Below are positions 19,583 through 28,369 of a DNA stretch of 64,000 nt, piece after piece (within the stretch, counting starts at the first letter, position 1; each line of letters begins with the position of its first letter). The position numbers and the translations under genes were made by a program. Under the pieces are notes generated by a model. It made no database searches, had not been told where the DNA came from, and saw nothing but the letters and a program-made list of their open reading frames with translations. The stretch comes from JAUIIK01 sp963709995 (GTDB lineage Bacteria > Chloroflexota > Chloroflexia > Thermomicrobiales > CFX8): NCBI GenBank assembly GCA_963709995.1, contig CAVPYN010000017.1, forward strand, positions 186,001 through 250,000. Direction: 5' to 3'.

Positions 19583-19738
19583 CTGTGTCTCATCGAATCT
19601 GCCGGACGGACCAACGACCGTACAAGCCTACAACGCCACAAGGAGTGACGTGACCGTACTCCCGGCTCTCCCGCATGGAGCCACCCCATCTTGATTCAGA
19701 TGTTCATGTCACCCGGAACCTCGTAGTTTGACTACGGG

Positions 19739-20824
19739 CTAGTGTGCTTCCGATTCCGGATCGCGTCCAATCATGAAGGCGTAGTCTCCGGCCTCGATCC
19801 GTGTCACCGCGCCGCGCAGCAAGACGAGCAACGACCGTTCAAACGGCGCGTACAACCCTTCCAGGGTTTCGAACGTTTGGGCGTTCACGACGACGCCAAG
19901 CAACGACCCACCCTCGACCACAGTGCCAAGTTGATCGACCCCAACATCCGGCACGAGCAACCCACCGTGGTGCGGGCGGAGGATGGCAAGTTCGTCGATG
20001 ACTTTCTTCGGCCCGAAGTCGACGACCGGCCCGTCCAGTACGCCAGCGACCCGTAGCGCGTTCTTCAAGCCTTCAAGTGTCCGGTCCACGTAGATCTCAT
20101 CGGCAAGCACGCCGCCTCCAAACTCCGTTACGACACATCGGATGCCTCGCTTCACTGCTTCAGCGCTCAACGTGCCCTCGTATCCCAGTCCTCGATAGAG
20201 AATCGGCGTGTTGAATGCTCGCGACAAAGCTTCGTCGTTGTCGATATAGGCGTAGTCAACGGTCGCCAATGCGCCGCCGGCGTGAAGATCTAGAAGGACG
20301 TCAAGGTCGCCGAGGAACCCATCGACGAACGCCTGGCCAAGCTGTTCCGTCAGCCAGCCATCGGCATCGCCGGGGAAGACCCGGTTGAGGTTCTGCATGT
20401 CCTGTGGCGTGTGGCGGGTATGAGATTGGAATGCGAGCGGATTCACCACCGGCGCGACAACCAGACGGCCTTTGATGTCCTCGGGGCGGATGCCCGCGAG
20501 CAAGCGTCGCACGGCTTCGACCGGGGTGACCTCGTCCCCATGAATCGAGGCAGTTATGCCAACGGTTGGGCCGGGCCGCTGTCCACGAATTTCGTGTATG
20601 GCGATTCTCAGGGGCAAGCCCGTCGAAAGCGTCCCGACATCTATCCAGCGAAGACTGCCTGCTCCTGACACGGGTACCCCATCTCGTGATAAATCGTCTG
20701 ACTTGAACTCAGGCCGGCCCTTTTTGCGCTGACCGGCGCTGGCGATCATCTGCCCGATCTGGCGGCTAGATATGCATGCCCGCGCGCCATCATCTAGGAT
20801 CTTACCTGCCATATGCCGTGACAT
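19739..20824 (-). CDS. Succinylglutamate desuccinylase / aspartoacylase family zinc hydrolase
   Basis: Zinc-dependent deacylase of the AstE/AspA (M14-like) fold, 361 aa. The metal site is recognisable: H-x-x-E in SIHGDEVTPVEA and the third ligand His in VLLDLHAGG. An Asn-Arg pair follows in MQNLNRVFPGD. The C-terminal beta domain (LRPHHGGLLVPDVGVDQLG) resembles the biotinyl-like cap seen in ectoine- or DoeB-type members. The first 55 residues are polar and may be an over-extended start; a start closer to SGAGSLRWIDVGTL is possible. It is divergent from the guanidine-hydrolase gene 23 bases away, so the two share a control region and perhaps a catabolic pathway for an acylated amino acid. The substrate is unknown. 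Confidence 0.82.
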   Translation of the reverse strand: MSRHMAGKILDDGARACISSRQIGQMIASAGQRKKGRPEFKSDDLSRDGVPVSGAGSLRWIDVGTLSTGLPLRIAIHEIRGQRPGPTVGITASIHGDEVTPVEAVRRLLAGIRPEDIKGRLVVAPVVNPLAFQSHTRHTPQDMQNLNRVFPGDADGWLTEQLGQAFVDGFLGDLDVLLDLHAGGALATVDYAYIDNDEALSRAFNTPILYRGLGYEGTLSAEAVKRGIRCVVTEFGGGVLADEIYVDRTLEGLKNALRVAGVLDGPVVDFGPKKVIDELAILRPHHGGLLVPDVGVDQLGTVVEGGSLLGVVVNAQTFETLEGLYAPFERSLLVLLRGAVTRIEAGDYAFMIGRDPESEAH

Positions 20825-20847
20825 GAGAGATTGGGAGACGGATCAGG

Positions 20848-21876
20848 ATGAGCGGACAGGATGCGTCGATTCGTAACACCGAAGCCTATTACCACGTCGT
20901 GCTTGAGCGCATTCCGCCGCGCGCCACACCAGCCTTCCACGAGCCAGAGATGCAGGAGCGGGTCTGGGGACAGAGGTGGGGCGTCCTGAATGATGTCGGG
21001 ACGCTGAAGGTCGTCGCCTTGCACCGGCCCGGCGCTGAAATGGAAAACATTGACCCGGACAAGTATGACGACACCATCGAAGCGCTGATCGACGATCATG
21101 AGCAATGGTACTGGCGGGACGTCAATCCACCCGACATCCCGTTGATGCAGAGGCAACACGACGGGCTGCGGGCTGCGCTAGAGGCCGAAGGCGTGAGCAT
21201 AGTCGATGTTGGAGGATCAGACGGCGACGTCAAAGCAGTCTTCACTCGCGACATGGCCATTGCGATCAACGGCGGCGCAATCATCTGTCGCATGGGACCG
21301 GTCGGTGTACCGTTCGGCTATGGACGGCGCGGCGAAGAAGCCTATGTCACGCGTGTGCTCGCCAATCTCGGCATGCCGATCATCAGAACGATAGCCGGGA
21401 CCGGGCTGCTTGAGGGAGGGTCGTTCTGTTTTCTGAACGAGTCGACAGCCGCGGTCGGGATGTCATTTCGCCAGAATGCGGAAGGTGCGAGGCAGCTTGA
21501 GGAAGCTCTCGCCGTCACCGGAGTGAGGCTCATTTGCGTTCCGCTCACCGGTCACGCGCTGCACCTTGATGGCGGAATCGTGATGGTGGATTATGACAAG
21601 GCATTGACTAACATAACCAGGCTGCCGTACTGGTTCTTGGACGAACTCAACAGCCTTGGAATCCAGGCCGTCCATGCCTGGCCAGGTGAGGGCCACGCCG
21701 TAAACTCGCTTGCGGTGCGGCCCGGGCGAATCCTCATTTCCGAGGGCGCGCCACGCACGGTCGAACGCCTCCACGCGGCGGGTGTCGAAACCGTCGAAGT
21801 TGAATACAGCGAAGTGAGAAAGAATGGGGGCGGCATTCACTGCTCGACGCTTCCACTGCTTCGCGACGCCAGCTAG
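20848..21876 (+). CDS. Arginine deiminase / dimethylargininase-type guanidine hydrolase
   Basis: Pentein-fold amidinotransferase-superfamily enzyme, 342 aa, cutting or transferring the guanidine group of arginine derivatives. Visible active-site segments are VFTRDMAIAI (Asp), LLEGGSFCFLNE, GHALHLDGGIVMVD (His) and the catalytic C332 in GGGIHCSTLPLL. The length and the DGG-His / HCSTLPL pattern suit dimethylarginine dimethylaminohydrolase or agmatine/arginine deiminase-like members more than classic ADI (about 410 aa). The ATG at 20848 follows a GGGAGACGG stretch. The divergent AspA-type gene suggests a joint role in the breakdown of an arginine derivative, which is inference. Confidence 0.85.
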   Translation: MSGQDASIRNTEAYYHVVLERIPPRATPAFHEPEMQERVWGQRWGVLNDVGTLKVVALHRPGAEMENIDPDKYDDTIEALIDDHEQWYWRDVNPPDIPLMQRQHDGLRAALEAEGVSIVDVGGSDGDVKAVFTRDMAIAINGGAIICRMGPVGVPFGYGRRGEEAYVTRVLANLGMPIIRTIAGTGLLEGGSFCFLNESTAAVGMSFRQNAEGARQLEEALAVTGVRLICVPLTGHALHLDGGIVMVDYDKALTNITRLPYWFLDELNSLGIQAVHAWPGEGHAVNSLAVRPGRILISEGAPRTVERLHAAGVETVEVEYSEVRKNGGGIHCSTLPLLRDAS

Positions 21877-22190
21877 ATGATCCTGAGGCGACATGTGCCG
21901 GACAGCGATGATAGGCGCTATTTCCTTGTCATCTTGACGGTACGCCCCCATCGAGATGATGCAACACGAAATCCGGCCGTTTCCGTCTCGACCTGCTCCC
22001 GAACGCTAGTTAACCACGATCGCGTCGCAGCTACCGGGAATGGGAATTAACCGAAACGAATTCGTATGACCGGCAGATGTTGCAGAATGCGATGAAAGCG
22101 AAGATCGACCGTCATCGACGGCGAACCCGCCGGGGCGACTGGCCCACCGGCGGGTTCACAATGACCAAAGCGATCAAGCTATTGGATGGT
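21877..22190. other. Intergenic region with a GC-rich hairpin
   Basis: 314 bases between convergent genes with no convincing coding frame. It holds an inverted repeat with 11-base arms, GAACCCGCCGG at 22123-22133 and CCGGCGGGTTC at 22147-22157, separated by 13 bases. It lies downstream of the minus-strand membrane-protein gene and may act as its terminator, although no clear T tract follows. Nothing else is recognised. Confidence 0.55.
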
Positions 22191-22544
22191 TCAGATTCCC
22201 GTGCTCGCTGTCGAACTCGCGCGGGATTCCTCGCTTTGTTCCGGGAGCAGCGTGATGCCGGTCTGTCGCTGGCTCGAAGCATCTTCGTTCTCACCGCGAG
22301 CAATGAGAACGAATGCTACAACGATGCCTACCAGCAGCCCGAGCAACAGCCCGCCCGCGAGTGAGAGCAGTGGGGAGTCCTGGCTTGCGGAACGCTTTGA
22401 CCGTCCGGGAACCCGAATCTCCCGGAGACTGGGAACGTCGGGAAAGTCCGGCAGATCCGGAGGTTCCGGCAGGCGCTCACGCAGATCTCGAACGTGGCGT
22501 CTAACCCGTTCTCGACGCGAACGTCGCCGTCTTAGAAATGGCAC
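22191..22544 (-). CDS. Small single-pass membrane protein of unknown function
   Basis: 117-aa protein when started at GTG 22544, which is preceded by a GAGGTGGGA ribosome-binding site. The longer frame to 22673 overlaps the upstream gene and adds a sequence without protein character. The N-terminal 60 residues are very basic, then rich in Pro, Asp and Leu (LPEPPDLPDFPDVPSL). One strong transmembrane helix follows (SLAGGLLLGLLVGIVVAFVLI), then a 35-residue polar tail. This resembles YtxH-like or general envelope anchor proteins, but no family is recognised. It is the last gene of a minus-strand run mnmA, 23179, 22570, 22191. Confidence 0.6.
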   Translation of the reverse strand: MPFLRRRRSRRERVRRHVRDLRERLPEPPDLPDFPDVPSLREIRVPGRSKRSASQDSPLLSLAGGLLLGLLVGIVVAFVLIARGENEDASSQRQTGITLLPEQSEESRASSTASTGI

Positions 22545-22569
22545 AACTTCCCACCTCTCTGTGCGAGGC

Positions 22570-23112
22570 CTATTTGCTCTTCTTCTTATCGCCGGTAGCG
22601 AACATCCGAGCGGTGGTTCGCCACTTCGCCACTGTGGACAGTGACGTGATGATCGGGTTGGCGACCCGCTCACTTACGAACTCAACCGTCCCACGGGCGC
22701 GCCGTACAACGACCGTCGTCTCGCTCGACGTGTCTTTGACGGTGATCAGGATCTCCTCAAGCATCGGCAAGACGCGGTTCTTGACCTGGAAGGCAAGCCA
22801 GACCATCACGAACGTGATCACTGTCACGAACACGAGGATCATCAGGACGAAGACACCCATAAGGATGATCGTCACATCTCGCAATCGCACCAGGGCTGCA
22901 GGCTCATAGACGCCCAACATGTACAGCCCGACGGGAATGCCGATGACAAAGAGAAGCCCGAGCAACGCAACCAGGATATAGATCAGCGTTTGGCCGAAGG
23001 TCCGCCCCTCGTCTGGCATCTCGGTCTCGAGATCCGGCTTCCCGTTCGCCACATCGACCTTCAGAGCAGTCACATCATCTGGCAGCTTATTAGATTTCGC
23101 GGTGTCGTCCAA
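22570..23112 (-). CDS. Two-helix membrane protein of unknown function
   Basis: 180 aa. A 35-residue acidic cytosolic N-terminus leads to two close transmembrane helices (TLIYILVALLGLLFVIGIPV and IILMGVFVLMILVFVTVI with FVMVWLAF). An amphipathic region follows (VLPMLEEILITVKDTSSET), with TVEFVSERVANPII and a Lys-rich end, DKKKSK. The layout of membrane anchor plus long helical region is reminiscent of DUF948-type or YtxH-type proteins, but this is only a resemblance. It lies 25 bases upstream of the small membrane gene at 22191-22544 and is probably co-expressed with it. Confidence 0.7.
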   Translation of the reverse strand: MDDTAKSNKLPDDVTALKVDVANGKPDLETEMPDEGRTFGQTLIYILVALLGLLFVIGIPVGLYMLGVYEPAALVRLRDVTIILMGVFVLMILVFVTVITFVMVWLAFQVKNRVLPMLEEILITVKDTSSETTVVVRRARGTVEFVSERVANPIITSLSTVAKWRTTARMFATGDKKKSK

Positions 23113-23178
23113 TCCGACCTTCCTCCCCCCGGCACTGGTCGGCTCGTCTATTCAAGAACTATTGTCGCACAAATCGAA

Positions 23179-23463
23179 TTAGCTGTTTGAGTCGGGCGTT
23201 GCCGAACCGGCCGCTGGAGATGAGAAGAACCAGGCAAGAGCAATACAACCTGCGGCGCCGAAAGTGGCCGCCAGAAGCGGCACGTCGCCCACGCGAACAA
23301 GATCTATACTCCAGACAACACCAGCCACGAATCCTCCAACGTAACCAACGAAGGCTGCCGCCAGAAATAGCGGCCACTGCCAGATCCGTCGTCCAAGCAG
23401 CATATGGGCGACGCTACCGTAGAAGATGATGAGAACCAAACTCAGAACGGTGGCAGGCGACAT
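23179..23463 (-). CDS. Small three-helix membrane protein of unknown function
   Basis: 94 aa from ATG 23463 (MSPATVLSLVLIIFYGSV). The frame extends upstream to 23556, but that part overlaps mnmA and looks non-coding. Three hydrophobic segments are evident: VLSLVLIIFYGSVAHMLL, LFLAAAFVGYVGGFVAGVVW and LLAATFGAAGCIALAWFF. The tail is short and polar. The start lies 14 bases after the end of mnmA, so it is very likely in the same operon. No family is recognised. Confidence 0.68.
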   Translation of the reverse strand: MSPATVLSLVLIIFYGSVAHMLLGRRIWQWPLFLAAAFVGYVGGFVAGVVWSIDLVRVGDVPLLAATFGAAGCIALAWFFSSPAAGSATPDSNS

Positions 23464-23477
23464 CTCCTGAGGCCTGC

Positions 23478-24704
23478 TCAGACTTGCTGCAGATGCAAGC
23501 GAACAGACGGCTCTCCACGCTCGATCGTGCCGCCTCCCAGCACCTCGCTGCCGCAATACAGCACAACCGCCTGGCCGGGGGCAACCGCGCGGGGAGGCTC
23601 GGCAAACCGCACTCGCATCCTTCCCGGCGACAAAGGTTCAACGGCCGCGGGATAGCGATTCCCCTGATATCGCACTCTGGCTTCAGCCTCGAACGGCTGC
23701 TCCGGCCATATACCGGATGTCAACGACACATTCTCTGCCGTAAGCGATGTAAATGACAGTTCTCCCCGGGTGCCTACCACCAGTTGGTTGGATTCAGTCT
23801 CCAGCGACAGGACATACAGCGGCTCGGAGTGGGCGATGCCCAGGCCCCGGCGCTGTCCGACGGTATAACCAATCAATCCCTGATGCTCCCCAACGACTTC
23901 GCCGCTGGTCAGGACAATCGGTCCAGCTTCGTCGAGACCACCCCGGCGGGCCTTGACGAACTCGGCGTATGCTCCCCTGCCGACGAAACATGTCTCTTGG
24001 CTGTCCGGCTTGCCCGCGACATCAAGCCCGTAAAGCGATGCGATCTCCCGCACCTCGGACTTCAATAGACCGCCAAGCGGGAACTTCAGGAATCCGAGTT
24101 GATCCTGGCTCATGGCATAGAGGACGTATGACTGATCCTTCGCGGCATCGACGGCCTCGTAAAGGCGATGCGTACCCTCCGCATCGCGGACGACCTGCGC
24201 GTAGTGCCCGGTTGCCAGGAATTCCGCGCCGATGCGCCTGGCCCGATCTATGAGGTGGCGGAACTTGACCTCCCGGTTGCATTCAAGACAAGGGTTCGGA
24301 GTCCGCCCACGAGCATATTCGTCGACGAAGTAGGTAATAACCGTCTCGTTGAATTCTCGCTCCAGGTTGATCGGGTAGAAGGGAACGCCGATGCTCCGGG
24401 CGGTCATTCGCGCGTCTTCTAGGGATTCCGGGGCACAACAAGGGTTCGGGTACTCCTCACCGTCCGGCGGAGTGTAAAGCCGCATATTGATGCCAACGAC
24501 CCGGTAGCCACGCTCACGCAGCACGAGCGCGGTGACGGCGGAATCGACGCCGCCACTCATCGCGACGACGATCATGCGACCCTCTCCGTCTCTCGGGCCG
24601 ACATCGTAGTTCTCGAAGAGTAGGCGCGACGAGTCCCCTCCCAACAAGGGTATCGATACGGCAGCCTGAAGTGGCGCCCTGGGATCGTTGGTGGATGTGA
24701 TCAT
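23478..24704 (-). CDS. mnmA: tRNA-specific 2-thiouridylase MnmA
   Basis: ATP-dependent enzyme that puts sulfur on C2 of U34 in tRNA Lys, Glu and Gln. The PP-loop SGGVDSAVTALVL is at about residues 50-62 of the long frame. The two catalytic cysteines are in TPNPCLECNREVKF and in DSQETCFVG, and the tRNA-binding HxGGxQY-like region is EHQGLIGYTVGQRRGLGI. The frame begins at 24704, but 43 residues precede MIVVAMSGG (ATG at 24575), where most MnmA proteins start, so the shorter start is equally possible. At 365-408 aa the length is normal. First gene of a run with three small membrane-protein genes. Confidence 0.93.
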   Translation of the reverse strand: MITSTNDPRAPLQAAVSIPLLGGDSSRLLFENYDVGPRDGEGRMIVVAMSGGVDSAVTALVLRERGYRVVGINMRLYTPPDGEEYPNPCCAPESLEDARMTARSIGVPFYPINLEREFNETVITYFVDEYARGRTPNPCLECNREVKFRHLIDRARRIGAEFLATGHYAQVVRDAEGTHRLYEAVDAAKDQSYVLYAMSQDQLGFLKFPLGGLLKSEVREIASLYGLDVAGKPDSQETCFVGRGAYAEFVKARRGGLDEAGPIVLTSGEVVGEHQGLIGYTVGQRRGLGIAHSEPLYVLSLETESNQLVVGTRGELSFTSLTAENVSLTSGIWPEQPFEAEARVRYQGNRYPAAVEPLSPGRMRVRFAEPPRAVAPGQAVVLYCGSEVLGGGTIERGEPSVRLHLQQV

Positions 24705-24793
24705 GACGAACGTACAACCTCAGCGTGCTGCGGACGGGCAAGCGATCCAGAGCGACCATCATCGCCGCAGGATCACCGACAATTGTACCGGCG

Positions 24794-26134
24794 CTAGAGC
24801 GCTTCCGGCAGAACGGGCTCGCCGCGAGGCATGCGCTCCAGGAAACGAAAAGGGATCGGCACTTCGTGCAGGTATGCCGGATCGTATGCCCGTCGGGCGA
24901 GCGGGCCCTCATTCGCCGATTCGAACTGCTTCAGCATTGTCCGGAGATCCTCGATTTGACGGGGCGACGGTTCGTCGGTGAATCCCGCCATAATCAGCAC
25001 AAACTCGCCATGCGCGAAATAGAGCACTTGCCCTTCGGAGAGGGACGTCTTATGGACGCGTGAACCGAAGACTTCTTCGCTAAGACTGTCAAAGGCGCTG
25101 AGCATGCCAGCGACAATGGCATCATCAAGTTGGAATTGACCGTAGGTGAAGATCGGCACTCCATCTGGCGTCACAATAGCAATTGACTCAACAAGCGTCT
25201 CCGAAGGCCTCCGCAGGCGCCCGTCATTTGAATCGAGATGGTGGGATCCTACATTCTGAACGCGCGTCTCAAGCCCTGATAACTGGCTTCGCAGCCGGGC
25301 CTCTTGCTCGTCAAGGTCCGCATTGACCTGATCGTAGCGGCGCTGGCTGACCTCGCCCAGCGCCAGCAATTGGTCGTGGTATTCGCGCTGGAGAGAAACC
25401 CGCTCAAGCTGCGTCTCGACGCCAGAGATCATCGTGCGGCGCTCCTGTTCAGTACGCAGCATTCGTGATGATTTCTGCAGCCGTTCGATCTGCCGCTCGC
25501 GTGCCCGTCGCGCGCGCTCTTTCTCCTCCTCGGGCGATTGACCGAGGTAGATCCGCCGGGGGATCGGGTCCGTCCAGTCCGCGTTCAGAAACGCATGTAT
25601 ATCAGCAGTGCGCCCGGCGATGGCAATCAGGAACCCGAACAGCACGGCGAGCACACTGAGAACGACCGGCGTCACCAACCACGGGGCGGCATCGCCGCGC
25701 CAGACATCGCCAATCGGGGCGCCTACCGTGACCATCGTAAAGAGATCGATCATCAAAGAGCGCAGCTTGCCGCTGGTTTCAATTCCATCCGGCTGCCGCC
25801 ACCACCAAACTGAAACGATCACGCCCGTCCAGATCACACGAACCAGGAAGAGGGTTAGCGCCACGCTGGCATGCCGCCGAATGAACCGCGCCCTGGGTCG
25901 GGTCAACACGATGAAGACGGAGAAGAAGCTGATGTAGGCGAGACTCGCTAGGATGCGAACCGAAAGCGAGAGACCCGGATGTGAGGGCAGCATAGCGTCG
26001 CTATCCGGCCCCGGCGACTCCGGCTGGATGCCCGTGAACTCGTCTACCGGTTCAGGCGCCTGAACCGAATTCACGGCGCTGTTGACTTCCGTACGACGCT
26101 TCTGGAATATGGGTACACCACGCGGACAACCCAT
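24794..26134 (-). CDS. Membrane protein with coiled coil and C-terminal roadblock/longin-like domain
   Basis: 446 aa, unrecognised as a whole. Residues 1-50 are polar. About three to four transmembrane helices follow (ILASLAYISFFSVFIVLT, ASVALTLFLVRVIWTGVIVS, VVLSVLAVLFGFLIAIAG). A long charged helix (EEEKERARRARERQIERL) with heptad-like repeats extends to about residue 300. The last 130 residues form an alpha/beta unit: SIAIVTPDGVPIFTYG, then AIVAGMLSAFDSLSEEVFG, then QVLYFAHGEFVLIMAGFTDE. The order of strand, helix, strands and self-assessment-like wording resembles roadblock/LC7 or longin folds that serve small GTPases, but this is inference. The true start may be nearer MLPSHPGLS. It is divergent from the 26516 gene. 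Confidence 0.65.
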   Translation of the reverse strand: MGCPRGVPIFQKRRTEVNSAVNSVQAPEPVDEFTGIQPESPGPDSDAMLPSHPGLSLSVRILASLAYISFFSVFIVLTRPRARFIRRHASVALTLFLVRVIWTGVIVSVWWWRQPDGIETSGKLRSLMIDLFTMVTVGAPIGDVWRGDAAPWLVTPVVLSVLAVLFGFLIAIAGRTADIHAFLNADWTDPIPRRIYLGQSPEEEKERARRARERQIERLQKSSRMLRTEQERRTMISGVETQLERVSLQREYHDQLLALGEVSQRRYDQVNADLDEQEARLRSQLSGLETRVQNVGSHHLDSNDGRLRRPSETLVESIAIVTPDGVPIFTYGQFQLDDAIVAGMLSAFDSLSEEVFGSRVHKTSLSEGQVLYFAHGEFVLIMAGFTDEPSPRQIEDLRTMLKQFESANEGPLARRAYDPAYLHEVPIPFRFLERMPRGEPVLPEAL

Positions 26135-26515
26135 CTACCTGGTGGATCGATCGAGTTTCAACACTCGTTATGAGTATAGGAACGTTCGCATCTTGGGTCA
26201 TCACAAGCTAATCACCAGAAAGTCCCGAACATTTCTCGAAGCCGAATGGAACCGCTTAGTTCACCTTCTGCATGGGAATTCCGTACTGAGAATTCGCCGT
26301 TTCTATTGACGCGCGGCGCCAGAGACCTAACACTGATATCCAGCAGTACTCCGCCCTCGTTCAATGCCGCGAAAACAGTTTCGTCAAGGAACGAGCGTCT
26401 CTGGGGAGCAGGCCGTGAGCGTGATTGCCAGCTGTCCATGTTTGAACTGGACCACGGCACGACGAATGTGTCGTTCCGGCTATCTTGATGCTCGCTTCCG
26501 TCAGGATGTCGGTTG
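26135..26515. other. Divergent intergenic region
   Basis: About 380 bases between two divergently read membrane-protein genes. It presumably contains promoters for both, but no convincing -35/-10 pair, operator or RNA gene was identified. Short frames across it have no protein character. Confidence 0.5.
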
Positions 26516-27808
26516 ATGCGCGGGTCAGCAAGCATCGTCACCCTGCTCGTTGCGATCTGCGGCATGCTGCTGGTGATCTCCTATACCGCATCAGACGCTT
26601 ATCTGAAGTTCCGAGACCCCGAAACCGATCTCAATACATCACTGCTTCTCGGCACGCTCGCTCCTGACGGCTGGACCGCGTCACCCCAGTCACGCGCCAA
26701 CTTCAACGAGCAGTTCCTGACGCCATGCCTGGCCGTGCCAATGCTCGAAGGAACGAGCATCGCTGGCAGGGGGGCGATGAGCTTCCGTCCTCGCGGGTCA
26801 GAGGCTGGCATCGAACTGCTGATGATCGAGACCACCGGTGAAGACGCGCGGGCGGTCATGGATTCGGCGCGTCGCGACACCGAGGCTAACTGCCAGCGAG
26901 GGCTCACCGTCGGCACCGTCACCGGGGCCGATGTCTCCACGCCATCTTCCATTGATGCGGACGAGGCATACGTTGTCGATCTCAGCCGGCAAGCCGGCAA
27001 TGAAACGGTCGACTTCACCGAGGCCGTCATCCGCAACGGCGACTACATCGCCCGGCTCAGTTACCGGCACGAGCCCGGAGTCAAGCTGGATCAAGCCGAT
27101 GTCGCCAGCCTTGCCGCCGGGTTAGTCGAGCGGACCAACACGCCGCCAACTGAGGCGGAGTTGCGCGCCGCCGGGGTGAACGTTGACGGAACCCTTGTCG
27201 ATCGAACCGCAGAGCGGCTGCAGGCCGAGTCGACGCGAGCGCTGTCCTTCGACGACCGGGCTTCGCCAATTGTCGGCATGGCGATCGTTGGAGGGGTCGT
27301 TCTCGTTCTTTACCTCATCGGCATGAAGCTGAGCAAAACACGCGAAGCCGCGCCAGAACCTGTGACGGTCTCCGGGCCGGTGCTGGCGTGGAGCACTCCC
27401 GCAAAGGAGAGCACACCAACGCAGAACCGGCAGCGCTGGATCCAGCGTAGCGCGCACCGGAGCACTGACCAGCTGGACGACGACCCGGCAGACGACGAGG
27501 GATTGGAACTGGAGCCGGCATCGACCGGGGAAGCTCAGCCATCCCCGACTCGGGACTTCCCGCAGCGTTCGATCGAGGAAAAGCTGAAGATCCTCAAGGA
27601 AGCGCGTCTGCACGAGCCTCGATCCGAGCCGATCACCCCGCTGCCGATCGTTCCATCGGTGGACTGGACTGAAGAGATTTCCCGCCATGAGCGCCGCCAG
27701 GCTACATCGCCGAGGATGACCGAATCAACGGATGCGCCGAACCGCCAGATCCTGCTGAAGAAGCTGCGTCCCGGCGCTCCCAACACCGCTCCTCCAGCGG
27801 CGAGCTAG
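26516..27808 (+). CDS. Secreted/membrane protein with two anchors and a long polar C-terminus, unknown function
   Basis: 430 aa from ATG 26516 (a TTG at 26513 is in frame). The N-terminal helix SIVTLLVAICGMLLVISYT is a signal anchor. An extracellular domain of about 210 residues follows, with alternating strands and one region (GNETVDFTEAVIRNGDYIAR) like lipoprotein sensor domains. A second transmembrane helix is VGMAIVGGVVLVLYLIGM (about 263-280). The 150-residue cytosolic tail is rich in Pro, Arg and Glu and contains RSIEEKLKILKEARLHEP. Two cysteines (TPCLAVPM and TEANCQRG) could form a disulfide. No family is recognised. It is divergent from the roadblock-like membrane protein. Confidence 0.65.
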   Translation: MRGSASIVTLLVAICGMLLVISYTASDAYLKFRDPETDLNTSLLLGTLAPDGWTASPQSRANFNEQFLTPCLAVPMLEGTSIAGRGAMSFRPRGSEAGIELLMIETTGEDARAVMDSARRDTEANCQRGLTVGTVTGADVSTPSSIDADEAYVVDLSRQAGNETVDFTEAVIRNGDYIARLSYRHEPGVKLDQADVASLAAGLVERTNTPPTEAELRAAGVNVDGTLVDRTAERLQAESTRALSFDDRASPIVGMAIVGGVVLVLYLIGMKLSKTREAAPEPVTVSGPVLAWSTPAKESTPTQNRQRWIQRSAHRSTDQLDDDPADDEGLELEPASTGEAQPSPTRDFPQRSIEEKLKILKEARLHEPRSEPITPLPIVPSVDWTEEISRHERRQATSPRMTESTDAPNRQILLKKLRPGAPNTAPPAAS

Positions 27809-27898
27809 AGCCGGAGCCTCATCACCCCCGTCCCTCTATTCCATCGTCATGCCCTGCGGGACGCGCAGAGCCCGGTATGGAAATCGATCCCGAACCGG

Positions 27899-28108
27899 CT
27901 ACCCGGCGCGGGCCTCTTCATCGGAGACAAGGAGATCAGCCACGAGCCTTTCGAGCATGTCGTTTCCCTGCTCGACATCGCTAATCGTATGCCCGGTCGG
28001 GTCGGCATAGCGCATCGGGTTGTTCGCCACATACGCATAACGTTTGTAGCCTTGCGCCCCGGCGCGTTCGGCTGCACCGTATCGGTGTCCCTCTTGTCCC
28101 GCAACGGG
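27899..28108 (-). pseudogene. Relic of an RHS/YD-repeat protein C-terminal core
   Basis: A 69-codon open stretch on the minus strand, with a stop just upstream (TAG at 28109-28111) and its own stop at 27899-27901. It contains the RHS-core hallmark YKRYAYVANNPMRYADPTGH, preceded by QEGHRYGAAERAGAQG. In intact RHS repeat proteins this marks the boundary between the conserved shell and the variable toxin-like tip. Here only this boundary and about 28 variable residues (TISDVEQGNDMLERL and beyond) remain, with no start codon or upstream repeats. The rest must have been lost. The small gene at 28166 lies on the other strand just beyond it. Confidence 0.7.
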
Positions 28109-28165
28109 CTAGACTGACCTCACACGCTTGGATCCGCAACGGCAGCAAGAAGGAGACGAACCCGC

Positions 28166-28366
28166 ATGGCAGATGAAAAGCTGGTTGACGCACTCGTAGC
28201 CCAGCTCAGGGCGAGTGTCGATCATCAGATCGAGGAGGAGCACATCGAACGCATCCGCAGGGGGATCGACGACAAACTCGATCAGGGGGCGACGCTTCGC
28301 AAGCATCCGGTTAGCAATGCCGACGAACCCTACACAATCTTCCGCGCCTACCGGGAAGGAGCCTGA
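28166..28366 (+). CDS. Small AtzG/GatC-like amidase partner protein
   Basis: 66 aa, start ATG 28166 with AAGGAGACG upstream. Mostly alpha-helical: KLVDALVAQLRASVDHQIEE then RIRRGIDDKLDQGATLRKHP, ending EPYTIFRAYREGA. It ends 3 bases before an amidase-signature gene, in the position of GatC-like or AtzG-like small subunits that stabilise amidases. The resemblance is in size, helicity and position. No sequence signature confirms it. Both genes would be translated from one message. Confidence 0.65.
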   Translation: MADEKLVDALVAQLRASVDHQIEEEHIERIRRGIDDKLDQGATLRKHPVSNADEPYTIFRAYREGA

Positions 28367-28369
28367 GCA

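Noticed and set aside
22077..22364. 95-aa plus-strand frame after the guanidine hydrolase gene
   Set aside because: It overlaps the small membrane-protein gene on the other strand, has no ribosome-binding site and contains the hairpin.
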